Assembly: GCA_964466385.1 (NCBI GenBank) | Contig: CAYXNM010000030.1 | Location: 1 to 23,065, forward strand | Length of the DNA: 23,065 nucleotides | DNA from: UBA5972 sp964466385 | GTDB taxonomy: Bacteria; Pseudomonadota; Alphaproteobacteria; Rhodobacterales; Rhodobacteraceae | Reading direction: 5' to 3' | Part shown: positions 6,825 through 14,966 of the stretch, piece after piece | Layout: the number at the start of each line of letters is the position of its first letter | How positions within the stretch are numbered: the stretch's first letter is position 1 | Position numbers and translations under genes: made by a program | The notes under the pieces: generated by a model | Told to the model about the DNA's origin: nothing | Seen by the model: only the letters and a program-made list of their open reading frames with translations | Databases searched by the model: none

Positions 6825-8117
6825 CTAGCAGATACTCGCCTCAAGCGTGTCTTCAAAGGTAACAAGGCCGGTGGTGGGCGCATTGACCAGAACCGCCATA
6901 TTGCCGGGCTTGTGCTGGTTGTGCAACATTTTCAAATGAGCGTCCGGAATCTGCGACCACGGGAAAACCTCGGACATGCAGGGATCAAGACGGCGCTCCA
7001 ACATTAGCTGATTGGCCGCGGCGGCCTGTTTGAGGTTGGCAAAGTGGCTGCCCTGAACGCGTTTCTGGTGCATCCACAAATAACGCGCATCCATCGTCAG
7101 ATTGTAACCGGTCGTTCCCGCGCAAATGACCACCATGCCACCTTTCTTGCAAACAAAGACCGAAACCGGAAACGTCGCTTCACCGGGGTGTTCAAACACC
7201 ATATCGACGTTGTTCCCCTTGCCGGTGATGTCCCAGATGGCCTTGCCGAATTTGCGCGTTTCGCCGAACCACTCCTTGTATTCGGGCGTGTTGACCGTGG
7301 GCATCTGGCCCCAGCAATGGAAATCCTTGCGGTTGATGACACCCTTGGCCCCCAGCGAAAGCACGAAATCACGCTTGCTTTCGTCTGAAATCACGCCGAT
7401 CGCATTCGCACCGGCGGTATTGATCAGTTGGATCGCAAACGATCCCAGCCCCCCCGAGGCGCCCCAAACCAGAACATTCTGTCCGGGTTTCAGCGTATGC
7501 GGCCGATGGCCAAACAGCATCCGGTAAGCCGTTGCGAGCGTCAGCGTGTAACAGGCGCTTGCCTCCCATGTCAGGTGGCGCGGGCGGTGCATGAGTTGTT
7601 GGGCCTGCACGCGCGTGAACTGCGCGAACGAGCCATCGGGTGTTTCATAGCCCCAAATCCGCTGGCTGTTGGAAAACATCGGGTCACCACCGTTGCATTC
7701 CTCGTCATCGCCATCATCCTGGTTGCAATGGACCACAACTTCGTCGCCGACCTTCCAGCGGCGTACCTTGTCACCCACGGCCCAGACGATGCCGGCCGCG
7801 TCGGACCCGGCCACATGAAATTCTGCCTTGTGCACGTCAAACGGGGAAATCGGGATCCCGAGGCCCGCCCAGACGCCATTATAGTTGACCCCGGCGGCCA
7901 TGACGAAAATCAGGACCTCGTGGCTGTCGATTGTCGGAGTTTCCACAACCTCGACCCGGAAAGACTTGTCCGGTTCGCCATGACGCTCGCGCCGGATCGT
8001 CCAGGCATGCATCCTGGCAGGCACATGACCCAGCGGTGGAAACTCGCCCACCTCGTAAAGGTCCTTTTTGGGCGCGTCATAGGGGGCAATGCCCGGCATT
8101 TCATCCAAAGGGGCCAT
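6825..8117 (-). CDS. ccrA: Crotonyl-CoA carboxylase/reductase
   Basis: A 430-residue medium-chain dehydrogenase/reductase that reductively carboxylates crotonyl-CoA to (2S)-ethylmalonyl-CoA with NADPH and CO2, the signature step of the ethylmalonyl-CoA pathway. Recognisable stretches are YDAPKKDLYE (13-22), AAGVNYNGVWAG with Asn80, HCNQDDGDDEECNGGDP (130-146), RIWGYETPDGSFAQF with Glu159, the nucleotide-binding WGASGGLGSFA (218-228), and LWMHQKR/GSHFANLKQ (348-365), all as I remember them from the Rhodobacter sphaeroides enzyme. I place the start at 8117 because GGAG lies 8 bases upstream and the product length then equals the about 430 residues of that enzyme. The longer frame to 8174 runs through the tandem repeat. 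Upstream lies a motif shared with ecm. Confidence 0.96.
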   Translation of the reverse strand: MAPLDEMPGIAPYDAPKKDLYEVGEFPPLGHVPARMHAWTIRRERHGEPDKSFRVEVVETPTIDSHEVLIFVMAAGVNYNGVWAGLGIPISPFDVHKAEFHVAGSDAAGIVWAVGDKVRRWKVGDEVVVHCNQDDGDDEECNGGDPMFSNSQRIWGYETPDGSFAQFTRVQAQQLMHRPRHLTWEASACYTLTLATAYRMLFGHRPHTLKPGQNVLVWGASGGLGSFAIQLINTAGANAIGVISDESKRDFVLSLGAKGVINRKDFHCWGQMPTVNTPEYKEWFGETRKFGKAIWDITGKGNNVDMVFEHPGEATFPVSVFVCKKGGMVVICAGTTGYNLTMDARYLWMHQKRVQGSHFANLKQAAAANQLMLERRLDPCMSEVFPWSQIPDAHLKMLHNQHKPGNMAVLVNAPTTGLVTFEDTLEASIC

Positions 8118-8133
8118 TGGTGTCTCCATCATT

Positions 8134-8165
8134 ATGCTGCGGCGCAGAATGCTGCGGTGCAGAAT
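8134..8165. promoter_or_regulatory. Tandem 15-bp repeat upstream of ccrA, sharing a motif with ecm
   Basis: GCTGCGGCGCAGAAT (8136-8150) is followed directly by GCTGCGGTGCAGAAT (8151-8165), one base different. Each unit is itself partly palindromic (CTGC-GGC-GCAG). The segment ATGCTGCGGCGC (8134-8145) occurs exactly at 9970-9981, upstream of ecm. The repeat lies 17-48 bases before the ccrA start, a position suited to an operator or a 5'-leader element. A pathway-specific regulator of the RamB/CcrR type is a possible ligand; this is inference. Confidence 0.45.
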
Positions 8166-8274
8166 CGTCGTCAAGAGGGTTTGTCACTAAATTTCGTCTG
8201 GATCAAGAGCAACAACACGCCACATTCCCGCGCTCATGGGTAATTTTGAACTGATTTCAATAAGGGTGTTGTAA

Positions 8275-9678
8275 TTAAGTTGCGTCACGCTGATTTTCCG
8301 GTACGCGCAAATGGGCGACCGAGTTTGCGTAGAATTCAACCAAATGGCGATCTTCCTGGCGCACGGAAAGCCTGCCCTCGTGATTGTTCAGCATTTTTCG
8401 CAGTTCAAGAATGCGCAGGCCGACCTCGACCGTGTAATCTTCGTCGCGATGGGGCATGTGAATATGTGCGCCCTGCAGCTCGAATTCCCGCATGAGCGCA
8501 TGACATCTTGCCTTAACGTCAAGCCTCGACAAGGGCGCGGTCGCTTCGGCCATGACGGTCGAGACCAGCGGCACGGGTAGAACCGGAACCACGTTCTCGA
8601 CCCTCCGTTTCAGGTGCAGACCCAGTTCGCCGACCTTTTCCCCGGTCAGCGTCCCGTCGCCTTTGGCCAGAAAACCGCGCAGCGAAACCGGGCGGCCAAA
8701 GCTGACGCAGGCATACCCGTAGCGATAGAATTTGCGGGTCATGCGCAGCCAGAGCTGGCGCCATACAAAGCCCAGAAACACACTCATCCTGAATTCGAAC
8801 TTGCGCGCGCCTTCGGGTTTCACGTTGGTCAGAACGCGATCCTCCAGCACGCGATCGTAGTTGAGGCCCACTGGAATGAAAACCACGTCGCGGTCCTCGG
8901 CCGGATCGAACCCGTCAAGGATATAGCTGAGAATTCCCAGCTTGACCGGTCGCGGTCTGCCATCAAGGCTGAGCCCCCCTTCCGGAAAAACCGCCTGCGT
9001 CACCCCGCCCTCGGTCGCCATCTGCACATAGCGCGACAGCACCCGGCGATAGAGCGGATTGCGCGACTTTCGGCGGATGAAATAGGCGCCCAGCGAGCGG
9101 ATCAGTTGCTGTAGCGGCCAAACCCGTGCCCATTCGCCGACCGCATAGGACAGCGCCGATCGCTCCGCCGCAAGATACGTAACCAGAACGTAATCCATGT
9201 TCGAGCGGTGGTTCATGACAAAGACCACCGTGGCGTTGTTTTCCACTTTCTTAAGCGCTGCCTCGTCGATAAACCCGATCCTGACCCGGTAAAGCGCTTC
9301 GGACAGGAACCGCGACAGGCGGATGGCAAACCCGAAATACGCAAATGCCGAGAACGAAGGCACGATCTCGCGCGCATAAACCGCCGCTTTTTGTGCAACC
9401 ACCTCGGGCGGTATGCTTTCGGCCCGGGAGTGTTCCGCAACCGCTTCCATCACCTTGGGATCGTGGAGCAATCTGTCGATCATCACCCGGCGTCTTGTCA
9501 GCTTGAAAGGCTGAATGCGAAGTTGCAAATGATCGTTGAGCTTTGCAATCGCCCGGTTCAGACGACGGCGCAGATACCACCGGACCGACGGCATCAGCAG
9601 GCGATCAAGAAGCGCAACAGTTGCCAGCACTCCCGCAAGCAAAACCATCCAGACGGGCAATTCGACGGGTGCAAACAT
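8275..9678 (-). CDS. Membrane-anchored glycerol-3-phosphate/1-acylglycerol-3-phosphate acyltransferase
   Basis: A 467-residue protein of the PlsB/PlsC (LPLAT) superfamily. Residues about 8-28 form one membrane anchor, followed by a basic stretch. The catalytic HxxxxD motif is at 157-162 (NHRSNMD), block II near 196-205 (GAYFIRRKS), and the block III motif FPEGGLSLDGR at 231-241. The arrangement and the long C-terminal region resemble PlsB-like glycerol-3-phosphate acyltransferases more than small PlsC enzymes. The acyl acceptor is therefore uncertain. It acts at the inner membrane in phospholipid synthesis. It lies upstream of ccrA on the same strand, 157 bases away, and is divergent from ecm, placing a lipid enzyme inside the ethylmalonyl-CoA gene group. 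Confidence 0.85.
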   Translation of the reverse strand: MFAPVELPVWMVLLAGVLATVALLDRLLMPSVRWYLRRRLNRAIAKLNDHLQLRIQPFKLTRRRVMIDRLLHDPKVMEAVAEHSRAESIPPEVVAQKAAVYAREIVPSFSAFAYFGFAIRLSRFLSEALYRVRIGFIDEAALKKVENNATVVFVMNHRSNMDYVLVTYLAAERSALSYAVGEWARVWPLQQLIRSLGAYFIRRKSRNPLYRRVLSRYVQMATEGGVTQAVFPEGGLSLDGRPRPVKLGILSYILDGFDPAEDRDVVFIPVGLNYDRVLEDRVLTNVKPEGARKFEFRMSVFLGFVWRQLWLRMTRKFYRYGYACVSFGRPVSLRGFLAKGDGTLTGEKVGELGLHLKRRVENVVPVLPVPLVSTVMAEATAPLSRLDVKARCHALMREFELQGAHIHMPHRDEDYTVEVGLRILELRKMLNNHEGRLSVRQEDRHLVEFYANSVAHLRVPENQRDAT

Positions 9679-10069
9679 GGGCCGAGACTACAGGAATGGC
9701 GGTTTACGTCAAACCAATTACGCGGATCCTGACTGACTTAAGCCTTTGGGTTAATTGGCCGATTTTCCATCCGGTTTAACGGCCTGTTTCCATCCTCTGG
9801 TTGCGCTCTGTGACTTGACGTTGACGCCTTCCGGCAAATATCGCGTCAAGCCGGCAAAGATCATCACAAGCCGCCGGGTGTTCAGGCGACACACTGCCTT
9901 GATCGCCCGAATTCGAATGCCGTTCGGGCTGAATGGCCTCAGGATTATTGATCAAGCCTCTTGCGGAAAATGCTGCGGCGCGGCATAAACGTCGGCGACA
10001 TAATGTTGCCTGCCCTGTCACGCGGATGAAATTATGTTGCGACAGAACAATCATTGACGGGACCGACCC
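9679..10069. promoter_or_regulatory. Divergent control region between acyltransferase gene and ecm
   Basis: A 391-bp spacer without a credible gene. It contains an inverted repeat CTTGACG/CGTCAAG (9814-9820, 9844-9850), a direct repeat CCGGCAAA (9831 and 9851, exactly 20 bp apart), a dyad GCCCGAA/TTCGGGC (9905-9911, 9923-9929), the 12-mer ATGCTGCGGCGC (9970-9981) shared with the ccrA leader, and two copies of AT-N-ATGTTGC (10000-10009 and 10031-10040, 31 bp apart, about three helical turns). The elements nearest ecm are the best operator candidates. No confident -35/-10 pair is visible. Confidence 0.5.
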
Positions 10070-12037
10070 ATGCCGACACCACCCCCCCCCCGCCCCTGGC
10101 TCTTTCGCACCTATGCCGGACATTCGACAGCCAGGGCGTCAAACGACCTTTACCGCACCAACCTGGCCAAGGGTCAAACGGGTCTTTCGGTAGCTTTCGA
10201 TCTGCCGACGCAAACCGGATACGACAGCGATCACGTTCTGGCGCGGGGCGAGGTGGGCAAGGTCGGGGTGCCTATCGCCCATCTGGGCGACATGCGCGCA
10301 CTTTTCGAGGGCATCCCGCTCATGGACATGAACACCTCGATGACGATCAACGCGACTGCACCCTGGCTGCTGGCACTCTACATTGCCACGGCCGAGGAAC
10401 AGGGTGCAGATATCGCCAGACTGCAAGGCACAGTTCAGAACGATATCATCAAGGAATACCTCTCGCGCGGCACCTATATCTGCCCGCCGAAACCCAGCCT
10501 GCGTCTGATCACCGACGTTGCTGCTTACACTTACGAGAACGTGCCGAAATGGAATCCGATGAACGTCTGTTCTTACCATCTGCAGGAGGCGGGCGCGACA
10601 CCCCAGCAGGAGCTTGCCTTTGCACTGGCCACGGCAACAGCGGTGCTGGACGACGTCAAAGGCAAGGTTTCGGGGGCGGATTTTCCACAGGTCGTCGGAC
10701 GCATCTCGTTCTTCGTCAATGCCGGTATCCGGTTCGTCACCGAAATGTGCAAGATGCGTGCCTTTGTCGATCTCTGGGACGAGATTTGCGAAACCCGCTT
10801 TGGCGTTACGGACGCAGGGATGCGCCGCTTTCGCTATGGCGTGCAGGTCAATTCCCTTGGCCTGACCGAACAGCAGCCCGAAAACAACGTTTACCGCATC
10901 CTGCTGGAAATGCTGGCCGTCACACTCAGCAAGAAAGCCCGCGCGCGCGCCGTGCAACTGCCCGCCTGGAACGAAGCACTTGGCCTGCCCCGCCCCTGGG
11001 ATCAGCAATGGTCGCTCAGGATGCAGCAAATCCTGGCCTATGAAACCGACCTGCTGGAATTTGACGATCTGTTCGACGAAAACCCGGCGGTCCAACGCAA
11101 GGTCGATGAACTGAAAACCGGCGCGCGCGCGGAACTGGCGACAATCGACGCCATGGGTGGCGCGGTTGCGGCGATTGACTACATGAAAGGACGGCTGGTT
11201 GACAGCAACGCGACCCGGCTGGGGCGCATCGAGGCCGGGGAAACCGCGGTGATCGGGGTCAACCGTTTCACGCAGGGCGCCGAAAGCCCGCTGACAGGGG
11301 GGCAAGACAGCATCATGGTGGTGGATCCGGCCTCGGAGGCCGATCAGATCGGGCGGTTAGTGAACTGGCGCGCATCGCGTGATCAGGCCGCGGTCGACGC
11401 CGCCCTGTCCGCGTTGCAAACGGCGGCGAAAGACGGCTCCAACATCATGCCGCCCTCGATCGCGGCGGCAAAGGTGGGCGTCACCACGGGTGAATGGGGC
11501 CATGTGATGCGCGCGGTCTTTGGCGAATACCGCGCCCCGACGGGCGTTGCAAAGTCAATGTCAAACCGGACCGAAGGGCTGGACGAAATTCGCGCGGCTG
11601 TTGATGCCGTGTCCGCGAAACTGGGCCGGCGCCTGAAATTCCTCGTCGGCAAACCCGGCCTTGACGGCCATTCCAACGGGGCAGAACAAATCGCGGTGCG
11701 GGCGCGGGACTGTGGCATGGACATCTCCTATGACGGCATCCGCCTGACACCCCAGGCCATCGTTGACGCCGCGTGCGAGAGCCGGGCCCATGTTGTCGGC
11801 CTCTCGATCCTTTCCGGCAGTCATGTCCCCCTGATCCGGGAAGTGATGGAGCGCATGACCCTTGCCGGGCTTTCCCATACGCCAGTCATCGTTGGCGGCA
11901 TCATTCCCGACGACGATGCCGCCACCTTGCAGAGAATCGGTGTTGCGAAAATCTACACGCCCAAGGATTTCGAGCTGAACGGCATCATGGCTGATATCGT
12001 GGCGCTGGCAGACCGGAACGCCGGTCCCCCGCAGTGA
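10070..12037 (+). CDS. ecm: Ethylmalonyl-CoA mutase, coenzyme B12-dependent
   Basis: A 655-residue single-chain mutase (MeaA family) that rearranges (2R)-ethylmalonyl-CoA to methylsuccinyl-CoA in the ethylmalonyl-CoA pathway. The catalytic barrel begins at about residue 9 (WLFRTYAGHSTA) and includes the family stretches GLSVAFDLPTQTGYDSDH, NTSMTINATAP and QNDIIKEYLSRGTYICPP. The C-terminal cobalamin domain has the DxHxxG motif (Asp532, His534 as cobalt ligand, Gly537), a GLSILSG segment and VIVGGIIP. It is shorter than methylmalonyl-CoA mutases (about 710 residues) and resembles MeaA/Ecm over its whole length. The start ATG at 10070 has GACGGGA upstream. Codons 4-8 contain a run of ten C, giving a proline-rich start. 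It lies close to, but divergent from, ccrA. Confidence 0.95.
   Translation: MPTPPPPRPWLFRTYAGHSTARASNDLYRTNLAKGQTGLSVAFDLPTQTGYDSDHVLARGEVGKVGVPIAHLGDMRALFEGIPLMDMNTSMTINATAPWLLALYIATAEEQGADIARLQGTVQNDIIKEYLSRGTYICPPKPSLRLITDVAAYTYENVPKWNPMNVCSYHLQEAGATPQQELAFALATATAVLDDVKGKVSGADFPQVVGRISFFVNAGIRFVTEMCKMRAFVDLWDEICETRFGVTDAGMRRFRYGVQVNSLGLTEQQPENNVYRILLEMLAVTLSKKARARAVQLPAWNEALGLPRPWDQQWSLRMQQILAYETDLLEFDDLFDENPAVQRKVDELKTGARAELATIDAMGGAVAAIDYMKGRLVDSNATRLGRIEAGETAVIGVNRFTQGAESPLTGGQDSIMVVDPASEADQIGRLVNWRASRDQAAVDAALSALQTAAKDGSNIMPPSIAAAKVGVTTGEWGHVMRAVFGEYRAPTGVAKSMSNRTEGLDEIRAAVDAVSAKLGRRLKFLVGKPGLDGHSNGAEQIAVRARDCGMDISYDGIRLTPQAIVDAACESRAHVVGLSILSGSHVPLIREVMERMTLAGLSHTPVIVGGIIPDDDAATLQRIGVAKIYTPKDFELNGIMADIVALADRNAGPPQ
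10082..10091. repeat. Ten-C homopolymer inside the first codons of ecm
   Basis: Codons 4 to 8 of ecm (Pro-Pro-Pro-Pro-Arg) include ten consecutive C. No alternative in-frame ATG lies between this tract and the conserved WLFRTYAGHS segment, so a one-base slip would put the gene out of frame at its start. Confidence 0.85.
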
Positions 12038-12078
12038 TCCTGCATTTCATTGTTCCGGCAAATACTCAGCTTGGGTCA

Positions 12079-12094
12079 GGGGGCGGCAGCCCCC
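12079..12094 (+). terminator. GC-rich hairpin after ecm
   Basis: GGGGGC, loop GGCA, GCCCCC is a perfect six-pair stem 42 bases after the ecm stop, followed by AAAT rather than a T-run. It may end or stabilise the ecm transcript. Closely similar hairpins are common between genes in Rhodobacteraceae (from memory), so it may equally be a dispersed REP-like element. Confidence 0.5.
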
Positions 12095-12167
12095 AAATCG
12101 CATTCCCCTTGCACCGGGCCGGACGCTCAGGCAACATCGTGGAAACCTGCCAAAACCGGGAAACACA

Positions 12168-12872
12168 ATGACCATCCATATCGGCGCCAAACCGGGCGAC
12201 ATTGCTGAAACCGTCCTGATGCCGGGCGATCCCTACCGCGCGAAATGGGCGGCGGAAACGTTTCTGAAAGACGCCGTCTGCATCAATCAGGTGCGTGGCA
12301 TGCTGGGGTTCACCGGCACGTGGAACGGCCATCGCGTGTCCATTCAGGGGTCCGGCATGGGCATGCCGAGCCTGTCAATCTACACCACCGAACTCATTCG
12401 CGACTATGGCGCGAAAACCCTGATCCGCATCGGTTCGGCCGGCGGCATGGTTCCAAAGGTCGGGATTCGTGACGTCGTTCTTGCCATGACCTCGACCACG
12501 CTCGGCAACCCCAGCAGCAGCATTTTCCGCGAACTCAACTATTCCCCCTGTGCGGACTGGGGCCTTTTGCACGCCGCCGCAGCAGCGGCCAAAAAGCAGG
12601 GAGCGACGACCCATGTTGGCGGTATCTATTCGTCCGATACCTTTTACGACGAGCGCCCGGACCTCAACGAACAGATGGTTCGCCACGGCGTTCTTGCCGT
12701 CGAGATGGAAGCAGCCGAGCTTTACACGCTGGCCGCCCGACACGGCGTGCGCGCCCTGGCGATCCTGACGATCAGCGACCATTTGCAAACGGGCGATGCG
12801 CTGCCCAGCGAAGATCGCGAACGCAGTTTTGGCGACATGGTGGAGATTGCGCTTGAAGCGGCGTTTGCCTGA
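12168..12872 (+). CDS. deoD: Purine nucleoside phosphorylase, DeoD type
   Basis: A 234-residue enzyme that splits purine (deoxy)ribonucleosides with phosphate in nucleoside salvage. Hexameric DeoD enzymes are 235-240 residues long, so the length fits. Functional residues fall at the positions known for the E. coli enzyme: His4, Gly20, Arg24, Arg43, Arg87, Ser90, Glu179-Met180-Glu181, Asp204 (ISDH) and Arg217. The RGMLGFTGTW segment (43-52) is a family hallmark. It should be fully active. A GGGAAACACA sequence precedes the ATG. It lies 130 bases after ecm, beyond a hairpin, and 11 bases before an aldo/keto reductase gene, with which it probably shares a transcript. Confidence 0.95.
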   Translation: MTIHIGAKPGDIAETVLMPGDPYRAKWAAETFLKDAVCINQVRGMLGFTGTWNGHRVSIQGSGMGMPSLSIYTTELIRDYGAKTLIRIGSAGGMVPKVGIRDVVLAMTSTTLGNPSSSIFRELNYSPCADWGLLHAAAAAAKKQGATTHVGGIYSSDTFYDERPDLNEQMVRHGVLAVEMEAAELYTLAARHGVRALAILTISDHLQTGDALPSEDRERSFGDMVEIALEAAFA

Positions 12873-12883
12873 AAGCACAAGCG

Positions 12884-13870
12884 ATGAAATATCAAAAACT
12901 GGGCAAATCAGGCCCCGAAGTTTCCACGATCGCGCTAGGCTGCATGAGCTTTGCCGGCTTTTTCGGCCCCACGACGCGTGACGAAAGTTTCCGGTGCCTC
13001 GATGCGGCGCACGACGCCGGCATCAATTTTCTGGACACCGCCGAAATCTATGGGCACGGCGTGTCCGAAAAAACGATCGGCGCCTACATGCGCGAAACCG
13101 GGCGCAACTTTCACATCGCGACCAAGGGCGGCATCATTGTCGGGGGCGCGCGCGGGCAAACCGACAATTCCGAACCCCATCTGAGGCGCGCGTTGGAAGG
13201 ATCCCTGACGCGCCTTGGCGTCGATCACGTCGCGCTTTATTATATCCATCGGCGGGATTGGTCGATCGGGATCGAAACCGTCGCCGAAACGCTGGCGGGA
13301 TTTCAGGCCGAGGGGTTGATCGGCGGGTTCGGTTTCTCCGAGATCGCCCCCTCCTCGCTCAGGCGCGCGTCAACCGTGGCGCCGGTTGCGGCCGTTCAAA
13401 ACGAATACTCACTCTGGACGCGTTACCCCGACCTCGGCCTTGTCGCTGCCTGCCGCGAGCTTGGCACCACGTTCGTTCCCTTTTCGCCGCTGGCGCGTGG
13501 CATGTTGTCCGACACCATCCCCGATCCCACGAAATTCGCGCAAGGCGATTTTCGCGCCAGCCAACCGCGCTTTATGCCACCCAATTACGCGCGAAACGTC
13601 GAACTGATCGACGGCTTTCGCGCCTTCGCCGCAAAGCGAGCGCACACGACCTCGGCGCTGGCGCTGGCGTGGATACTCGATCAGGGCGATCACCTCATCC
13701 CCATTCCCGGCACGCGAACGGCCGCGCATCTGCGGGAATGGGCGAACGCTGCGGAAATTCTCCTGACGGATCAGGACCGGGCAGAAATTGCGCGCATTCT
13801 GCCCGCCGGGTTTGCGCATGGCGACCGATACTCGGATGAACAGATTGTTGGCGTTGAAAGATATTGCTGA
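12884..13870 (+). CDS. Aldo/keto reductase
   Basis: A 328-residue NADPH-dependent (beta/alpha)8-barrel oxidoreductase of the YakC/AKR13-like group. The catalytic tetrad is visible: Asp51 and Tyr56 (FLDTAEIYGHG), Lys81 (IATKGG) and His122 (YYIHRRD). The C-terminal cofactor-binding strand contains IPIPGTRTAAHL. The substrate is unknown; aldehydes or ketones in detoxification are usual. Its start is 11 bases after the deoD stop, so the pair looks like an operon, although no link in function is evident. Confidence 0.9.
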   Translation: MKYQKLGKSGPEVSTIALGCMSFAGFFGPTTRDESFRCLDAAHDAGINFLDTAEIYGHGVSEKTIGAYMRETGRNFHIATKGGIIVGGARGQTDNSEPHLRRALEGSLTRLGVDHVALYYIHRRDWSIGIETVAETLAGFQAEGLIGGFGFSEIAPSSLRRASTVAPVAAVQNEYSLWTRYPDLGLVAACRELGTTFVPFSPLARGMLSDTIPDPTKFAQGDFRASQPRFMPPNYARNVELIDGFRAFAAKRAHTTSALALAWILDQGDHLIPIPGTRTAAHLREWANAAEILLTDQDRAEIARILPAGFAHGDRYSDEQIVGVERYC

Positions 13871-13912
13871 AAACCGGCGTGAACGTTTAATGAACCGAAA
13901 TACTTTGAGAAG

Positions 13913-14647
13913 ATGAACAGGATCATGCGTCTTTTTCCCATTGTGGCCCTGGCCTTAAGCCTATCGTTCGCAGGGCCGGTCGAGGCTGAGAACACAACGA
14001 CCGCGCGCTTTGACGTTCGGACGAACGGGTTTCGTTTCGGCGCGCTTGAAGCGATCTATTCCATCCAGGGCAACCGCTATACCGTCGACATTCGGGCAGA
14101 CGCCCAGGGGTTCCTGGGCCTGTTGCTCCGATCCCATTACCAAGGGTCTTCGCGTGGCATTCTGGATGCCAACGGCAACATGATTTCTCAACTGTTCACG
14201 GCCCATTCCCGGCGCATATTCAAGGATCGTTTGCAAACCGTCAGTTTCAGAGACAGCCTGCCAACCAAGGTGGACATCATTCCGGAAAGCGAAAAAACGG
14301 ATATGTCCGACCCTGTCCTGGTCACGGACAAGAGGCGCGATCCGCTGTCATTTTTTGCCGAGTTCGTTCAGGACCGCAATTCCGGCTGCGCGGGCCCCGC
14401 CGATCTTTACGACGGACGGCGGATGGTCCGGGTCACGCTGCAGCAGAGGACCACAAAAGACGGGCATCTGCGATGTGAAGGTGTCTACAGGATCGTCAAG
14501 GGGCCCGATCACAGCATCCAGTCAGGCCACAGAACATTCGGTTTACGGCTGGATTACAGGTTCCTTGAAAACAAGACATCGCGCTTGAAATGGATCACGT
14601 TCACATCGGGAAGGAACGAGGTCATCCTGGAACGCCTTGCGCAATAG
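13913..14647 (+). CDS. DUF3108 family periplasmic protein
   Basis: A 244-residue protein with a signal peptide (hydrophobic core about 8-20, probable cleavage near VEAEN at 25) and a beta-strand-rich remainder typical of DUF3108. Hallmarks are the early FDVRTNGFRFGALEAIYSI segment, LLLRSHYQGSSRG and the closing RLKWITFTSGRNEVILERL. The family lies in the cell envelope; its role is unknown. Two Cys (near residues 161 and 187) could form a disulfide. Starts at 13913 and 13925 are both possible; AGGA precedes the second, while the first gives the longer signal-peptide N-region. It follows the aldo/keto reductase gene by 42 bases on the same strand. Confidence 0.85.
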   Translation: MNRIMRLFPIVALALSLSFAGPVEAENTTTARFDVRTNGFRFGALEAIYSIQGNRYTVDIRADAQGFLGLLLRSHYQGSSRGILDANGNMISQLFTAHSRRIFKDRLQTVSFRDSLPTKVDIIPESEKTDMSDPVLVTDKRRDPLSFFAEFVQDRNSGCAGPADLYDGRRMVRVTLQQRTTKDGHLRCEGVYRIVKGPDHSIQSGHRTFGLRLDYRFLENKTSRLKWITFTSGRNEVILERLAQ

Positions 14648-14966
14648 CGCGAAATGCCGAACCGAAGGGGCCGGGGGAAACGATCACTCTGCCCGGGTTG
14701 ATTTGCAGGGACACTGCCGCGCGCACCCGTGACCAATTCAGCAAGAAACAGCGTTTCAGCGTAAAGCCAAAACCGCAGAACAATCCGTCAAACCATTCAC
14801 AATTGGTTCGCGCCCCGCACCAGACGCCGCCAATTGAGATAAAATCGACACATTTTCGCCGTAATAGTGTCTTTCATCAAAAAAATGCGGGGGGATTTCT
14901 TCCCGAGACCTCCGAACGCATGCGATGGTTTGCCTCACCAGAATTCAAAAAAGGGATTATTTCACC
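14648..14966. other. Spacer upstream of the RTX gene
   Basis: A 319-bp stretch without a credible gene and AT-richer than its surroundings in the last 170 bases, which fits a promoter and long leader for the RTX gene. TTGAGATAAAAT near 14836 and TAATAGTG near 14864 are weak promoter-like strings with non-standard spacing. An A7 tract lies near 14880. No strong terminator for the DUF3108 gene is seen. Confidence 0.5.

Noticed and set aside
14925..14966. Upstream start of the RTX gene at 14925
   Set aside because: The ATG at 14967 has the better ribosome binding site, and the extra 14 residues do not resemble a secretion signal or the acidic start of the protein.
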